DNA of 60,474 nt, taken from positions 1 through 60,474 of the forward strand of contig NZ_VCKX01000038.1 in assembly GCF_005889725.1 (NCBI RefSeq), read 5' to 3'. Made by a program: the position numbers and the translations under genes. Origin of the DNA: Nonomuraea zeae. GTDB taxonomy: Bacteria > Actinomycetota > Actinomycetes > Streptosporangiales > Streptosporangiaceae. This document shows, piece after piece, positions 43,127 to 52,189 of this stretch (its first letter is position 1; each line of letters opens with the position of its first letter). Under the pieces are notes generated by a model. It saw only the letters and a program-made list of their open reading frames with translations. It was not told the DNA's origin and searched no databases.

Positions 43127-43774
43127 ATGACTGGGGCGAGGTTGGGGCCCGATGAATTCCGGGTCATCCGTCCGGCTCGGCCGTTACGCCACGCCGTGCT
43201 CATCGATCACGACTGGCACCTGGACGCGTATCTTGATCAGGACGGCGCGCAACGGATCGGCGGACTATGGATGCTCGCCTCCCGTTCTCCCCGCTCCCTG
43301 ATTCACCTTCCGATGCGGACCAATCGCCCTCCGGCCGGGGAGACGACAGGCCGGCGACTTGACCTCGTGTTGATGCACCACTCGCTCCAGTTCGCTCCCT
43401 CCCGGTGGAAGCAGGTGCGCGGATGTCTTGGGCCCGGCCGCCCCCAGACCGTCGACCTGCCTCAGGCAGGGCGCACCGAGGCTGTCCCGGCCGACCACCA
43501 GGCCCGCCATCACCGCGAGAACCGGGATCTTTTCCACCAGCGCCTACACGCCGAGACGCTGTTCATGACGGGCAGCGCGAAGGTGTTCCGCGAGACTGCC
43601 GGGCTCTTTCTCGATGTCGCCGGAAAGGGACCAGGCCATGTCCCGCTCCACCCGAATGCCGCGCACTTCTGCATCGAGCTCCACTCGAATGACGGCTTCC
43701 TCGGTAATGCACGGGAGATTCACATCGAGTACTGCGACCAATGGCACCGATCGGGCCTGGAGCAGCGCGGTTGA
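43127..43774 (+). CDS. Conserved hypothetical protein
   Basis: 215 residues, no family recognised. The N-terminal half (FRVIRPARPLRHAVLIDHDW, IGGLWMLASRSPRSLIHLPM and LDLVLMHHSLQFAPSRWKQV) has normal protein composition and resembles hypothetical proteins I have seen in streptomycetes. The second half (LHAETLFMTGSAKVFRETAG and HPNAAHFCIELHSNDGFLGN) is also protein-like. No signal peptide or membrane helix. The ATG at 43127 is the first in frame. It converges with the MmyB-type gene. The ribosome site is weak, and a decayed gene is an alternative. Confidence 0.55.
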   Translation: MTGARLGPDEFRVIRPARPLRHAVLIDHDWHLDAYLDQDGAQRIGGLWMLASRSPRSLIHLPMRTNRPPAGETTGRRLDLVLMHHSLQFAPSRWKQVRGCLGPGRPQTVDLPQAGRTEAVPADHQARHHRENRDLFHQRLHAETLFMTGSAKVFRETAGLFLDVAGKGPGHVPLHPNAAHFCIELHSNDGFLGNAREIHIEYCDQWHRSGLEQRG

Positions 43775-43797
43775 GGAGGGCCATTGGCATCCTTCCC

Positions 43798-44691
43798 TCA
43801 GCAGCCGAGTGGGTGGCTCGGCTGGAGGCCCTGCCGGCGGGCCCAGGTGGCGAGGCGCTGGATGGCGGCGTGGTCGGGGCTGCCGGGAGGTGCGGTGATG
43901 AGGACGATGAGCTGTTCCTGATCGTCGAGGCTGGTCAGGGCCTGCCAGTCGAGGTTGAACGGTCCGGCGATGGGATGGTGGAGCTGGTTGTGGCCGAAGG
44001 GCTGCACGGTGACCAGGTGCTGGCTCCACCAGGTGCGGAAGTCGTCGTCGTGGGCGGACAGGTCGCCGACGAGCTCGTGCAACCGGGCCTGGTCGGGGTA
44101 GGCGCCGGCGGCCATGCGCAGGCTGGAGACGGCTTCTCGGGCGCGGACGCGCCAGTTGGCCTGCATGGCTCGGACGTACGGGTCGAGGAAGATCATGCGG
44201 ACGTAGTTGCGGTGGCCGGGTGGCAGGGCGGCGAGGTCGCCGAGCAGGGCGGCGGCGAGCTGGTTCCAGGCCAGGATGTCCAGGTAGCGGCCGAGCACCA
44301 GGGCAGGGGTGTCGACGAGGTTGGCCAGCAGCCGCAGCGTCTGCGGGGCGACCTGCTGCTCGGCCTCGGCCGGCGGCTCCGGCACGGCGGGGTCGGCGAG
44401 GTGGAACAGGTGCCGCTGCTGGTCGTCGTTCAGCAGCAGGGCCCGGCCGATCGCGGACAGGACCGCGCGGGAGGCGGTGCGGATGCGGCCCTGTTCCAGC
44501 CGGCTGTAGTAGTCGGTGCTGATGCCGGCGAGCTGGGCGACCTCTTCCCGGCGCAGTCCGGGCACCCGGCGCGGGTAGGCCGGTTCGGGCAGACCGTGCT
44601 CGGCTGCGGTGACTGCGGCGCGCCGGGCGGTCAGGAAGTCGGCCAGCACCCCTCTCGGAGAAGCGAGAGGCGGGTTGCCTGGGCTGTCCAT
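43798..44691 (-). CDS. XRE-family regulator with MmyB-like ligand domain
   Basis: 297 residues from ATG 44691 (MDSPGNPPLASPRGVLADFL); ATG 44709 is an alternative. The helix-turn-helix is VPGLRREEVAQLAGISTDYY then SRLEQGRIRTASRAVL. The MmyB-like domain follows: LLANLVDTPALVLGRYLDIL, WNQLAAALLGDLAALPPGHR and the late FNLDWQALTSLDDQEQLIVL. Such proteins bind fatty acids and control neighbouring SDR or oxidoreductase genes. No such target is adjacent; the nearest oxidoreductase is the deleted FAD monooxygenase at 45150. Confidence 0.9.
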   Translation of the reverse strand: MDSPGNPPLASPRGVLADFLTARRAAVTAAEHGLPEPAYPRRVPGLRREEVAQLAGISTDYYSRLEQGRIRTASRAVLSAIGRALLLNDDQQRHLFHLADPAVPEPPAEAEQQVAPQTLRLLANLVDTPALVLGRYLDILAWNQLAAALLGDLAALPPGHRNYVRMIFLDPYVRAMQANWRVRAREAVSSLRMAAGAYPDQARLHELVGDLSAHDDDFRTWWSQHLVTVQPFGHNQLHHPIAGPFNLDWQALTSLDDQEQLIVLITAPPGSPDHAAIQRLATWARRQGLQPSHPLGC

Positions 44692-45149
44692 GTCAGCCAA
44701 TGATGGCATCCAGATGGTCAAACTTCCGGGGAAACCCGTTCCCTGGAACAACCGGCTCTTCCAGCTCAGCGCGTTGTCAGTAACGGTAGTGGAGGAAGGG
44801 CGGCCGACCCTGCAGTATCTGGAGGGGGGCTGTGGGGCCGGCCGCTCTCCTTGTCCATCTCGGCACGGGAGTCGGGGGCGGCGGCGCGGTTGCCGCTCGT
44901 GACGTGGATCCGTGCTGCCGACTTCCCGTGCCGACGGCGGTCCAGTCCTCGGGCGCGTGGTGGACGATGATGTCCCCGCGACGCGGCGTATAACCGTCCT
45001 CGGTACGCCGCGCGACGGATCACCGGAACATCGTCCAGGCACCAGTGATCGCCCCCGCCATCAGAAGATCACGATCTCATCCCCGGCGCTCCAGGTGGTA
45101 GGCAGGCCGAGGGTTGCCGGGGGCTCGGTGCGCAAGCCGGCCGTGGACC
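44692..45149. other. Gene-free stretch between regulator and monooxygenase relic
   Basis: About 460 bases. It contains the MmyB-type gene's promoter region; no other gene, clear dyad or repeat was recognised. A target gene of the regulator may have been lost here. Confidence 0.4.
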
Positions 45150-45430
45150 TCAGCCAGGGCTGAACCAGCGGGTGAGGGCCATCTTCAGGCGGTCGGGGTC
45201 CGCGCCGGCCCAGGCGACGTAGCCGTCGGGACGGATGAGCAGTGCGGGCGCCGGGGCGTCGTCGGCGGTCGCGATCACGCGGTGCACGCGTCGTTCCAGA
45301 CTTCCGCGAGGTCGGCGAGGTCGTTCCCGCCGGTGAGGTCGAGCAGCTGGGGCCGGACCCCAGCGAGGCGGAGGTCGCCGGCGAGAAAGAGGCCGGTGGG
45401 TCCACCGCCGACGATGATGACGTCTGACAT
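45150..45430 (-). pseudogene. FAD-dependent monooxygenase with large internal deletion
   Basis: From ATG 45430 the frame reads SDVIIVGGGPTGLFLAGDLR then LAGVRPQLLDLTGG, the FAD-binding start of an aromatic-ring hydroxylase, and then stops. Just beyond, another frame reads ALLIRPDGYVAWAGADPDRL then KMALTRWFSPG with a stop at 45150-45152, the exact end of the same family. About 400 middle residues are missing. An intact relative is at 55640-57076. Its TetR regulator (45504) survives. Confidence 0.82.
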
Positions 45431-45447
45431 CACTGGCGCTTCCTCAG

Positions 45448-45463
45448 GATACGCGACTGTATC
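45448..45463. promoter_or_regulatory. Operator dyad between monooxygenase relic and TetR gene
   Basis: GATAC (45448-45452) and GTATC (45459-45463) flank six bases, between the divergent relic start (45430) and the TetR start (45504). It probably served both promoters. Confidence 0.5.
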
Positions 45464-45503
45464 TAACGGCGGACGCCGCAGGTTACCGCGATAAGGTACG
45501 CAA

Positions 45504-46184
45504 GTGGATCGTAAGCACGAGCAGGTCGAGGGCAAGAGCGGGGCGCAGGCGGTAGAACGGCGAGCCGACGGCGACCCGGCCCGGGACCGTGGCGCCTCCC
45601 GTCGGCGCGGCTCCGAGCTAGAGGACGCGATCCTCGACGCCGCGTGGGAGGTCCTGGTCGAGCACGGCTATCTCGGCTTCACCTACGAAGCGGTCGCCGC
45701 CCGCGCCGGCACGAGCCGTCCCGTGCTCTACCGGCGCTGGCCGCAGCGCGACGACCTGCTGCTGGCCACCCTCACCAAGTTCTGGCTGCCGATCACGGTG
45801 CCCGACACTGGCAGCCTCCGCGATGACGCGATCGGCTTCCTGCACAACGCCGACGCCGACCGCGCGGGCATGATCATGCTGATGAGCGTGCAACTGGTGG
45901 ACTACTTCCGCGACAGCGGCACCAGCCTCAGCGAGCTACGCGACACCCTCCTCGCGCCGGGTCAGGCGACCCCGTTCGAGATGATCGTCGCCCGTGCGGT
46001 TGAGCGGGGTGAGCTGCCCGACGTGCCGCGTTCGTCCCGGGTGGTGAACCTGCCGCTGGACCTGTTGCGCCATGAGATGTTCATGACGATGCGCGCGGTG
46101 CCGGAGGAGTCGATCGTCGAGATCGTGGATGCGGTGTGGCTGCCGCTGCTGGGGGTGCCCAGCGCCCCGGCTCCACCGGCGTGA
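45504..46184 (+). CDS. TetR-family transcriptional regulator
   Basis: 226 residues from GTG 45504. A charged N-terminal extension of about 40 residues precedes the helix-turn-helix GFTYEAVAARAGTSRPVLYR then RWPQRDDLLLATLTKFWLPI. The C-terminal domain is of the TetR_C_16 kind, by general layout only. It is divergent from the deleted FAD monooxygenase, so it has probably lost its target. The 3' end converges on the beta-propeller gene. Confidence 0.85.
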   Translation: MDRKHEQVEGKSGAQAVERRADGDPARDRGASRRRGSELEDAILDAAWEVLVEHGYLGFTYEAVAARAGTSRPVLYRRWPQRDDLLLATLTKFWLPITVPDTGSLRDDAIGFLHNADADRAGMIMLMSVQLVDYFRDSGTSLSELRDTLLAPGQATPFEMIVARAVERGELPDVPRSSRVVNLPLDLLRHEMFMTMRAVPEESIVEIVDAVWLPLLGVPSAPAPPA

Positions 46185-46207
46185 CCGGCACCGGCCGTGG
46201 TTTTTAT

Positions 46208-46984
46208 TCAGGCCGGCGTGATGTGCGTCCAACCCGCATTGACCTTGCCGTTCTTTAGCCCCGTGAACGTGCCCTGGTCGTCGATCCTGGCAGTGGAGAT
46301 CCCGCCGTTCCCCTGGTGGTAGAACAGCAGGTTTCTGTTCGTGGGGACGATGCGGCTCCAGCCCGTATTGACCTTGCCGTCCTTCAGGCCCGTGAACGTA
46401 CCCTGGTCGTCGATCCTGGCCGTCGAAATCCCGCCATTCCCCTGGTGATAGAACAGCAGATTCCCGTTCGTCGGGACAATGTGCGTCCAACCCGTATTGA
46501 CCTTGCCGTCCTTCAGGCCCGTGAAAGTGCCCTGATCGTCGATCCTGGCCGTCGAAATCCCACCGTTCCCCTGGTGATAGAACAGCAGGTTTCTGTTCGT
46601 GGGAACGATACGGCTCCAACCCGTATTGACCTTGCCATCCTTCAGGCCCGTGAACGTACCCTGGTCGTCGATCCTGGCCGTCGAGATGCCGCCATTCCCC
46701 TGGTGATAGAACAGCAGATTCCCGTTCGTCGGGACAATGTGCGTCCAACCTGCGTTGACCTTGCCGTTCTTGAGTCCTGTGAACGTGCCCTGGTCGTCGA
46801 TCCTGGCTGTCGCGATGCCGCCGTTCCCCTGGTGGTAGAAGAGCAGGTTCCTGTTGGTGAGCACGATGTGCGTCCAACCCGCGTTGACCTTGCCATCCTT
46901 CAGCCCCGTGAACGTACCCTGATCGTCGACCCTGGCCGTCGAGATCCCGCCGTCACCGTCACGGTAGAACAACAGCTCATCGGA
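46208..46984. repeat. Six tandem 129-bp coding repeats
   Basis: The DNA units are nearly identical, for example the block CCCTGGTCGTCGATCCTGGC recurs with rare changes in every unit. Two alternating subtypes (GTGCGTCCAACCCG and CGGCTCCA-CCCG) suggest duplication of a two-blade unit. The high identity implies recent expansion or gene conversion, and the array may vary in copy number. Confidence 0.88.
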
Positions 46985-46987
46985 CAT
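46208..46987 (-). CDS. Six-repeat beta-propeller protein, tachylectin/tectonin-like
   Basis: 259 residues made almost entirely of six 43-residue repeats (LLFYHQGNGGISTARIDDQG then TFTGLKDGKVNTGWTHIVPT). Each repeat has the strand-turn pattern of a propeller blade, so a closed six-bladed ring is expected. Similar repeats occur in tachylectin-related and other bacterial lectin-like proteins that bind sugars. ATG 46987 has AGAGGTGG before it. There is no signal peptide, so it is cytosolic or leaves by a non-classical route. Blades differ by only a few residues (D/N, T/A, TH/SR). The ligand is unknown. Confidence 0.8.
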   Translation of the reverse strand: MSDELLFYRDGDGGISTARVDDQGTFTGLKDGKVNAGWTHIVLTNRNLLFYHQGNGGIATARIDDQGTFTGLKNGKVNAGWTHIVPTNGNLLFYHQGNGGISTARIDDQGTFTGLKDGKVNTGWSRIVPTNRNLLFYHQGNGGISTARIDDQGTFTGLKDGKVNTGWTHIVPTNGNLLFYHQGNGGISTARIDDQGTFTGLKDGKVNTGWSRIVPTNRNLLFYHQGNGGISTARIDDQGTFTGLKNGKVNAGWTHITPA

Positions 46988-47291
46988 GGAAACCACCTCT
47001 TCAGTGATCGTGGATTTGCCTGCGCTCCGGCGAGCTCGGCGTCCTGGCCGCCACCGAGGCTGCTCGATACGGCTCGTGACGTGTCCCGTCACGCCCGCAA
47101 GTGTCCCCGGGCGGCAGTCGCCGAACCTGAGCCCGCGGAACCTTTGCCAGACCACAGGCAAAGTGATCCACCCGTACGACCGGTGCGCGGCGGCGATGTT
47201 GCCGACGGCGACGAGCACGCCGATCAGCGCCTTCTCCCGGCCGGCGCGTAATGGTGCCGGCATCGGGATGGGCGTCTGACAGGCTGATCAT
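46988..47291. other. Divergent intergenic region
   Basis: About 300 bases between the divergent propeller and zinc-ribbon genes. The AGAGGTGG ribosome site lies at its left edge. No dyad or other gene was recognised. Confidence 0.4.
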
Positions 47292-47804
47292 GTGACAGGG
47301 AGCGCATCTGATCCTGATGACCGGTTCCGAGATCGGCGGGAACGGAAGTACGGGTACGACTTCATCGACGAGGTGCTGGTGCGCTGTCCTCGGTGCGACG
47401 GGTGCGCTGTCGTCTTGGCGCATCCGGAGCCCCTCGATGACGGCGAGGCGGCTTCCACCGGGGTCATGAGCTTCCGCCGCCGCTTGCGCTGCAGGGAGTG
47501 CGGCTACTTCAGGGACGAGACGGTCGGCTCCGCGGCCGTCGGCGGCCCTGTCGATCCGTTCTTTCAGCGGCCGGTTTGGTTGCAGGCGAGTTGCTGCGGA
47601 CGTGTGCTGTGGGCCTACAACGTCCGGCACCTCGACCTCTTGGCGGCCTACGTGGCCGCGAAGCTGCGCGAACGTGGAGATCTTGTGGCTGGGGCTCCGG
47701 CGAGCCTGGTCGAGCGCCTGCCCACGTGGCTCAAGACCGCCAGGAACCGTGCCGAGGTCCTGCGGACGATTGGGCGCTCGCGCTCGACGCTGCCCGCTGA
47801 TTGA
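47292..47804 (+). CDS. Conserved hypothetical protein with zinc-ribbon-like cysteines
   Basis: 170 residues from GTG 47292. A knuckle pair C-x2-C (VRCPRCDGCAVVL, about 32-40) and a second pair (LRCRECGYFRD) could hold one zinc, giving a zinc ribbon. A third cysteine pair is in LQASCCGRVLWAYN. The C-terminal half is helical (LDLLAAYVAAKLRERG and LPTWLKTARNRAEVLRTIGR). Proteins with this layout are common and uncharacterised in actinomycetes. Cytosolic; partners not evident. Confidence 0.7.
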   Translation: MTGSASDPDDRFRDRRERKYGYDFIDEVLVRCPRCDGCAVVLAHPEPLDDGEAASTGVMSFRRRLRCRECGYFRDETVGSAAVGGPVDPFFQRPVWLQASCCGRVLWAYNVRHLDLLAAYVAAKLRERGDLVAGAPASLVERLPTWLKTARNRAEVLRTIGRSRSTLPAD

Positions 47805-48032
47805 TAGCGGGGTCACGAGCCGTCCTCCCGTCTGGCTGGCTTCTGGGATCGCGCAAGCTCTCCCTCGCAGGCGGCCGGGCCGGTGAGGATGCTCTCGCGA
47901 TCGATGAGAACGTCGATGGTGCGGATCCTCGTTGATGGCCCATCGTCCCGGCGTCAGAGCGAGCCCGGCTGCTCGGGAAGGTCGGGCTCCAACACCCTCG
48001 CGCCGCCCGGCCGCGGCAACCGTAGGCGGGGA

Positions 48033-48626
48033 TCAGCGCTCGACCTCGTAGTGGAGATGGGTGACGCCCGGCGCCGGGACGGCTTCGACGAGGCGGAGGC
48101 GTACGTGCTCGGGGAGCGCCTGGAAGAAGGGGCGGCCGCCGCCGAGCAGGATCGGCACCTGGTGGAGGATCACCTCGTCGACGAGCCCCGCCCGCAGTGC
48201 CTCGGTCGCGACGCCGCCGCCCATCAGGCCGACGTCCTTGCCACCGGCGGCCTGGCGAGCCGCGGCGATCGCATCCTCGATGCCGGTGGTGACGAGGGTC
48301 TGGCGCTCGGTCACCTCCGGTGCCGGCCGATGACTGAGGACGAACAGCTGGGCCGCCGGGTGCGGGCTGCCGCCGCCGAAGTGGTCGGAGTCCTCGTACG
48401 TGTTGCGTCCCGCGACGACCGCGCCCACGCGTCCGGCGAGGGCGTCGAAGATCCGGGCGCTGTTCCCGCTCAGCCGGAACCCGTCGAACACCTGGCTGGG
48501 CGTATCGCCGGCGAAGTACCAGTCGAAGAGCGTCGTTCCGTCGCCGAGGCCGCGACCGGCGCCGGGGTCGCGGCCGATGATGTACCCGTCGACCGACACT
48601 GCGGGTGCGCTGATGACCTTGCTCAT
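48033..48626 (-). CDS. Dihydrofolate-reductase-like (RibD_C) protein
   Basis: 197 residues from ATG 48626. The RibD_C fold is shown by VISAPAVSVDGYIIGRDPGA at the start, AVVAGRNTYEDSDHFGGGSP in the middle and DVGLMGGGVATEALRAGLVD then EVILHQVPILLGGGRPFFQA near the end. These proteins bind NADPH and resemble bacterial deaminase-reductases; most have unknown substrates. Divergent from the HxlR regulator with a palindrome between them, which suggests redox or electrophile control. Confidence 0.88.
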   Translation of the reverse strand: MSKVISAPAVSVDGYIIGRDPGAGRGLGDGTTLFDWYFAGDTPSQVFDGFRLSGNSARIFDALAGRVGAVVAGRNTYEDSDHFGGGSPHPAAQLFVLSHRPAPEVTERQTLVTTGIEDAIAAARQAAGGKDVGLMGGGVATEALRAGLVDEVILHQVPILLGGGRPFFQALPEHVRLRLVEAVPAPGVTHLHYEVER

Positions 48627-48683
48627 CTCCGCGATCCTTCCTTGGAGTTCCTTCAAGAGACTCCATGACCGTAGCACCACAGA

Positions 48684-48698
48684 GTTCCCTAAGGGAAC
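48684..48698. promoter_or_regulatory. Probable HxlR operator
   Basis: GTTCCC-TAA-GGGAAC is a perfect dyad with a 3-base centre at 48684-48698, between the divergent starts at 48626 and 48721, 23 bases before the HxlR gene. Confidence 0.7.
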
Positions 48699-48720
48699 CC
48701 CAATTGGTAGGCTGGCTTCC

Positions 48721-49173
48721 ATGCAGCGCACGAACTTCAGCGAGATGGCGTGCTCGATCGCGCGCACGCTCGACGTCATCGGCGAGCCCTGGTCGCCGCT
48801 GGTCCTGCGTGACGTGTGGGTCGGGCTCACGCGGTTCGAGCAGATCCAGGCCGACCTCGGCATCTCGCGCAAGGTCCTGACCGAGCGGCTCAACCACCTC
48901 GTGGAGCACGGAGTCCTCGAGCGCCGGCCCTACGACCGGCGGCCACGCTACGAGTACGTCCTGACGGAGAAGGGCACCGAGCTCGTCGACCTGCTCATGG
49001 TCATGGCCGGGTGGGGGGACAGGTGGCTCGCGGGCGAGGCCGGCCCGCCCGTGCTCTACCGCCATCACGCCTGCGGTGAGATCAGCAGGGGGGAGCTGCG
49101 CTGCGCCCACTGCGGCGAGCCGATGCACGCGGGCGACGTCGACGTGCTGCCGGGTCCCGGCGCGGCCGCGTGA
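48721..49173 (+). CDS. HxlR-family transcriptional regulator
   Basis: 150 residues from ATG 48721. The winged helix is MACSIARTLDVIGEPWSPLV, LRDVWVGLTRFEQIQADLGI, SRKVLTERLNHLVEHGVLER. The N-terminal cysteine C11, often the redox or aldehyde sensor in this family, is present. The C-terminal extension has CGEISRGELRCAHCGEPM, a zinc-binding-like cysteine set seen in many actinobacterial HxlR proteins. It most likely represses the divergent RibD_C gene through GTTCCC-TAA-GGGAAC. Confidence 0.9.
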   Translation: MQRTNFSEMACSIARTLDVIGEPWSPLVLRDVWVGLTRFEQIQADLGISRKVLTERLNHLVEHGVLERRPYDRRPRYEYVLTEKGTELVDLLMVMAGWGDRWLAGEAGPPVLYRHHACGEISRGELRCAHCGEPMHAGDVDVLPGPGAAA

Positions 49174-49266
49174 TCGAGGCGCGGCGGCTGCGCGCGCTGA
49201 CCACGGGCCTTGCTGTGATCACGCGGCCGTTGCAAGATGTGCAGCGAGTGAAGGCGAGGGCCTTGC

Positions 49267-49880
49267 GTGCTGCACGGACGATCTCGGGAGACCGCGGCCA
49301 TCGAGCGGCTCCTCGCACAGGCAAGGGCGGGGCACAGCGGGGTCCTGGTGATCAGGGGCAGGCCCGGCAGCGGCAAGTCGGCGCTGCTCGCCCACGCCGC
49401 CCACGCCGCCCGCGCGGCCGGCGGCGCGCGGCGGCTGTCCGCCACGGGCGCCGAGGCGGAGGCCGGGCTGCCGTTCGCGGCCGCGCACCTGCTGCTGCGG
49501 CCCGCGCTCGGGCACCTGTCCGCGCTGCCCGACGTGCAGGCCGAGGCGATCAAGGGCGCGTTCGGGCAGGCGCGCAGCCCGCGCAGGGACCGCTTCCTCA
49601 TCGGGCTGGCCGGTCTCAGCCTGCTGGCGGAGTACGCGGCATCAGGCCCGCTGTTGTGCCTGGTGGACGATGCCCACTGGCTGGATCACGCCTCCGCCGA
49701 CATGCTGCAGTTCATGGCGCGCCGGCTCGACCGGGAGGGGATCGCGCTCATCTGCGCGGCCCGTGACGGTGACCCCGCCCTGGCCGGGCTGCCCGATCTG
49801 ACGCTCGGGCCGCTGTCGGACACCGACGCCACCGGGCTGCTCGACGAGCGGCTGGGGCCGCTGCTCGCGCAGGTGGCCGC
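49267..49880 (+). pseudogene. Truncated LuxR-type (LAL) ATPase regulator
   Basis: From GTG 49267 the frame has the AAA start LHGRSRETAAIERLLAQARA, the Walker A VIRGRPGSGKSALL and the Walker B LLCLVDDAHWLDHASADML, then LPDLTLGPLSDTDATGLLDE. LAL regulators are about 900 residues with a C-terminal LuxR helix-turn-helix; here the frame leaves the family near residue 205 and stops at 49917 inside sequence belonging to the opposite-strand RHS gene. The rest was lost in a rearrangement, so no DNA-binding domain remains. Confidence 0.8.
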
Positions 49881-52029
49881 CGCGGCGCCTGAGACGCGGT
49901 TGGAGTTGCGGTCGTAGCCGTAGTCGCGCCTGACGCAGCTGGTGTCGGTGGAGTCCTGTGCCCTGGTCAGGCGTCCGGTGGCGTCGTAGACGTAGTCCTG
50001 CCAGCCGCCGTCGGTGCCGGTCCTGCTGACCCACTGGTCGTGGACGGAGGCGTCCACCCAGTCGTAGAGGAGCAGGGTGCCGTCCGCGCGGCGGTAGTCG
50101 CGCTCGACGATGCTGCCCGCCTCGTCCCAGAACGAGGTGTAGGTGATGCCGCCGGGCAGGGTCTGCTTGGAGATCATGCCGTCGGAGTCGTACGTGGCCG
50201 TGAACGTGCCCGCCACCGAGTCCGTCATCGCGATGGGCAGGCCGCGCGGCTCCTCCTCCACGTCGTAGACGTAGGTGGTCGAGGAGGGCACGTTGTCGCT
50301 CACCTTGACCGGGCGGTCCATCGCGTCGTACTCGGTGGTGGTGACGCCGCCGCGGCCGTCGTCGTACTTCGTCCGGCGGCCCAGCGCGTCGAACTCGGTG
50401 GAGACGGCGGAGCTGCCGGTGGTCACCTTGGCCGTCCGGCCGGTCGTCTGGTCGTAGGCGATCGTCTGGGCCGGCACCGCCGCGCCGAGGCCGCCGGTAA
50501 CCGCCATGGTCGTGGCCCGGCCGGCGGCGTCGTAGCCGAACGAGCTGGTCCTGGTGGTGGTCCCGGAGGTCTCGGTGACCTTCGCGGGCCGGCCGTACCT
50601 GTTGTACTCGGTGACCTTCGCCGGCGCGCCGGCCGGGCTGATCCGGCAGGCCAGGTCGGCCCACTCCGGCCGGCCCGCGCACGTGCCGGTGCCGGTGGCG
50701 CTCCAGTACGTGGTGGTCGTGGCGGCGCCGCTGGGCAGCTTCGTCTCGGTGACCCGGCCCTGGGCGTCGTACGCGGTGGCGCGGACCAGGTTCAGCCCGG
50801 CGGGGTCCTGGACGGTGCCGGTCGCCTGGCCGGTGTTCCAGTCGTAGGTGGTGACGGTGGTGCGGACGTCGCGGTCCGCGCTCTCGCCCGGCACGGCGGC
50901 GCCGACGGTGACCTTGGTGGGCAGGGCGCTCGCCTTGGCCGTGGCCGGACGGCCCGTGTCGTACTCGGTGACGGTGTGCTCGCGGGCGGCGAGCCAGGCA
51001 CCGCCGGGCACGACGACGGCGTGCAGCGGGCCGTACCGTTCGAGCTCGCGCTGGCCGTCGTCGCTGTAGACGTAGACGGTGGACATCAGGTCGGCGCGGA
51101 CGGCCTGGTTCACCTCGGCCAGGCCGAGATGGACGAGCCTCGGCTCCTCCTCGGGCGTGCTGGTGGCCAGCTCACGGTTGCGGGCGGTGAGCTGGCGCAC
51201 CATGTTGCCCAGGCTGTCGTACTCGGTGACGGACAGGCCGTAACCGGCCGCGAGGTGGTTGACCTCGTTGCCGGCGGCGTTCAGGTAGGACACCTCGGCG
51301 TACCAGTAGTCCTCCTTGTACTCCACCTCGGTGCCGGTGTGGGTGCCGGGGTGCGGGCCGGACGGGAAGATCGCCGTACCGGTCACGGCGGTGTCCACCT
51401 GTCCCCAGGCGTCCACGTCGCCGGCGCCGAGCTGGACCGGCGCGGTGCCGCGCGCCGTCCAGCGGCGAGGTCATCGCGACCGCCGCGGCGGCCGCGCTCG
51501 CGGTGGCGTTCGTCGCGGTGGTCGCGGGACCGAGGGCGGTCCGCCGTGCCACGGCCTTCGGGCGGGCGGCGGCCTTCAGGTCCGCGGCAGAGGTGCCGCC
51601 CGCCGTCACCTCGGCCGTGGCGGACCAGGGTGAGACGCGCTCGCCGTCACGCACGCGGGCGCGGAAGGCGTACCCGGCGCCTGCCTGCAGCCTGGCCAGG
51701 CCGAAGTCGGCGGGCAGCACGGTCACCGCCGTGCCGCTGGTGACCGTTCTGGTGAAAGTCAGCGTCTTGCCGCCGGTACGGCGCAGCTCGAAGTCCGCCT
51801 GGAGCTCGGCGACGTCGGGAACGGCGGCCACGCCGCGGAAGGCGGGAGTGAGGGTGGTGGTGCGCCGCGGCGTGCCCGGGGTGGTGGGCCCGGCGTCGGC
51901 CCGTGGCGCGGGCAGCGGACCCGGCGCCGGAGCGCTCTGCCGCAGGCGCACCGTGTCGGCGACGGCGGCCTGCTGGACGGCGAGTAAGAGGATGAGGATG
52001 GACACGACGGCGCCCGTTAGACGTCTCAT
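49876..52029 (-). pseudogene. Broken RHS-repeat protein gene
   Basis: Starts at ATG 52029 with AGGAG upstream and a Sec signal (LTGAVVSILILLLAVQQAAV then ADT). A fibronectin-like domain (LTPAFRGVAAVPDVAELQAD) follows. Near 51455, after MTSPLDG, the frame shifts; the other frame then reads APVQLGAGDVDAWGQVDTAV and many YD repeats (VTEYDSLGNMVRQL, TTTEYDAMDRPVKV and YGYDRNSNRVS). Compared with intact actinobacterial RHS proteins of about 2000 residues, the N-terminal middle, the RHS core and the toxin tip are missing, and the 3' end is fused to the LuxR fragment. Frameshift and truncation mark it as dead. Confidence 0.82.
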
Positions 52030-52189
52030 ACATGCTCCTGCCCGGAAAACGGGGATCCTGCGAGCAGTTCAGGCGAGCACGATCTTGAGGTCAAGGGATC
52101 TTCGAGGAGACCGGCAACGCGTGCTGAAGCCCTACCGGCCGGGGGCCTCATGATGCCTATCCGGCGAGCCGGCGATGCTGATCCGCCCG

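Noticed and set aside
49893..49917. End of the LuxR-type frame as a genuine short protein terminus
   Set aside because: The last residues are read from sequence that encodes YGYDRNSNRVS of the RHS gene on the opposite strand.
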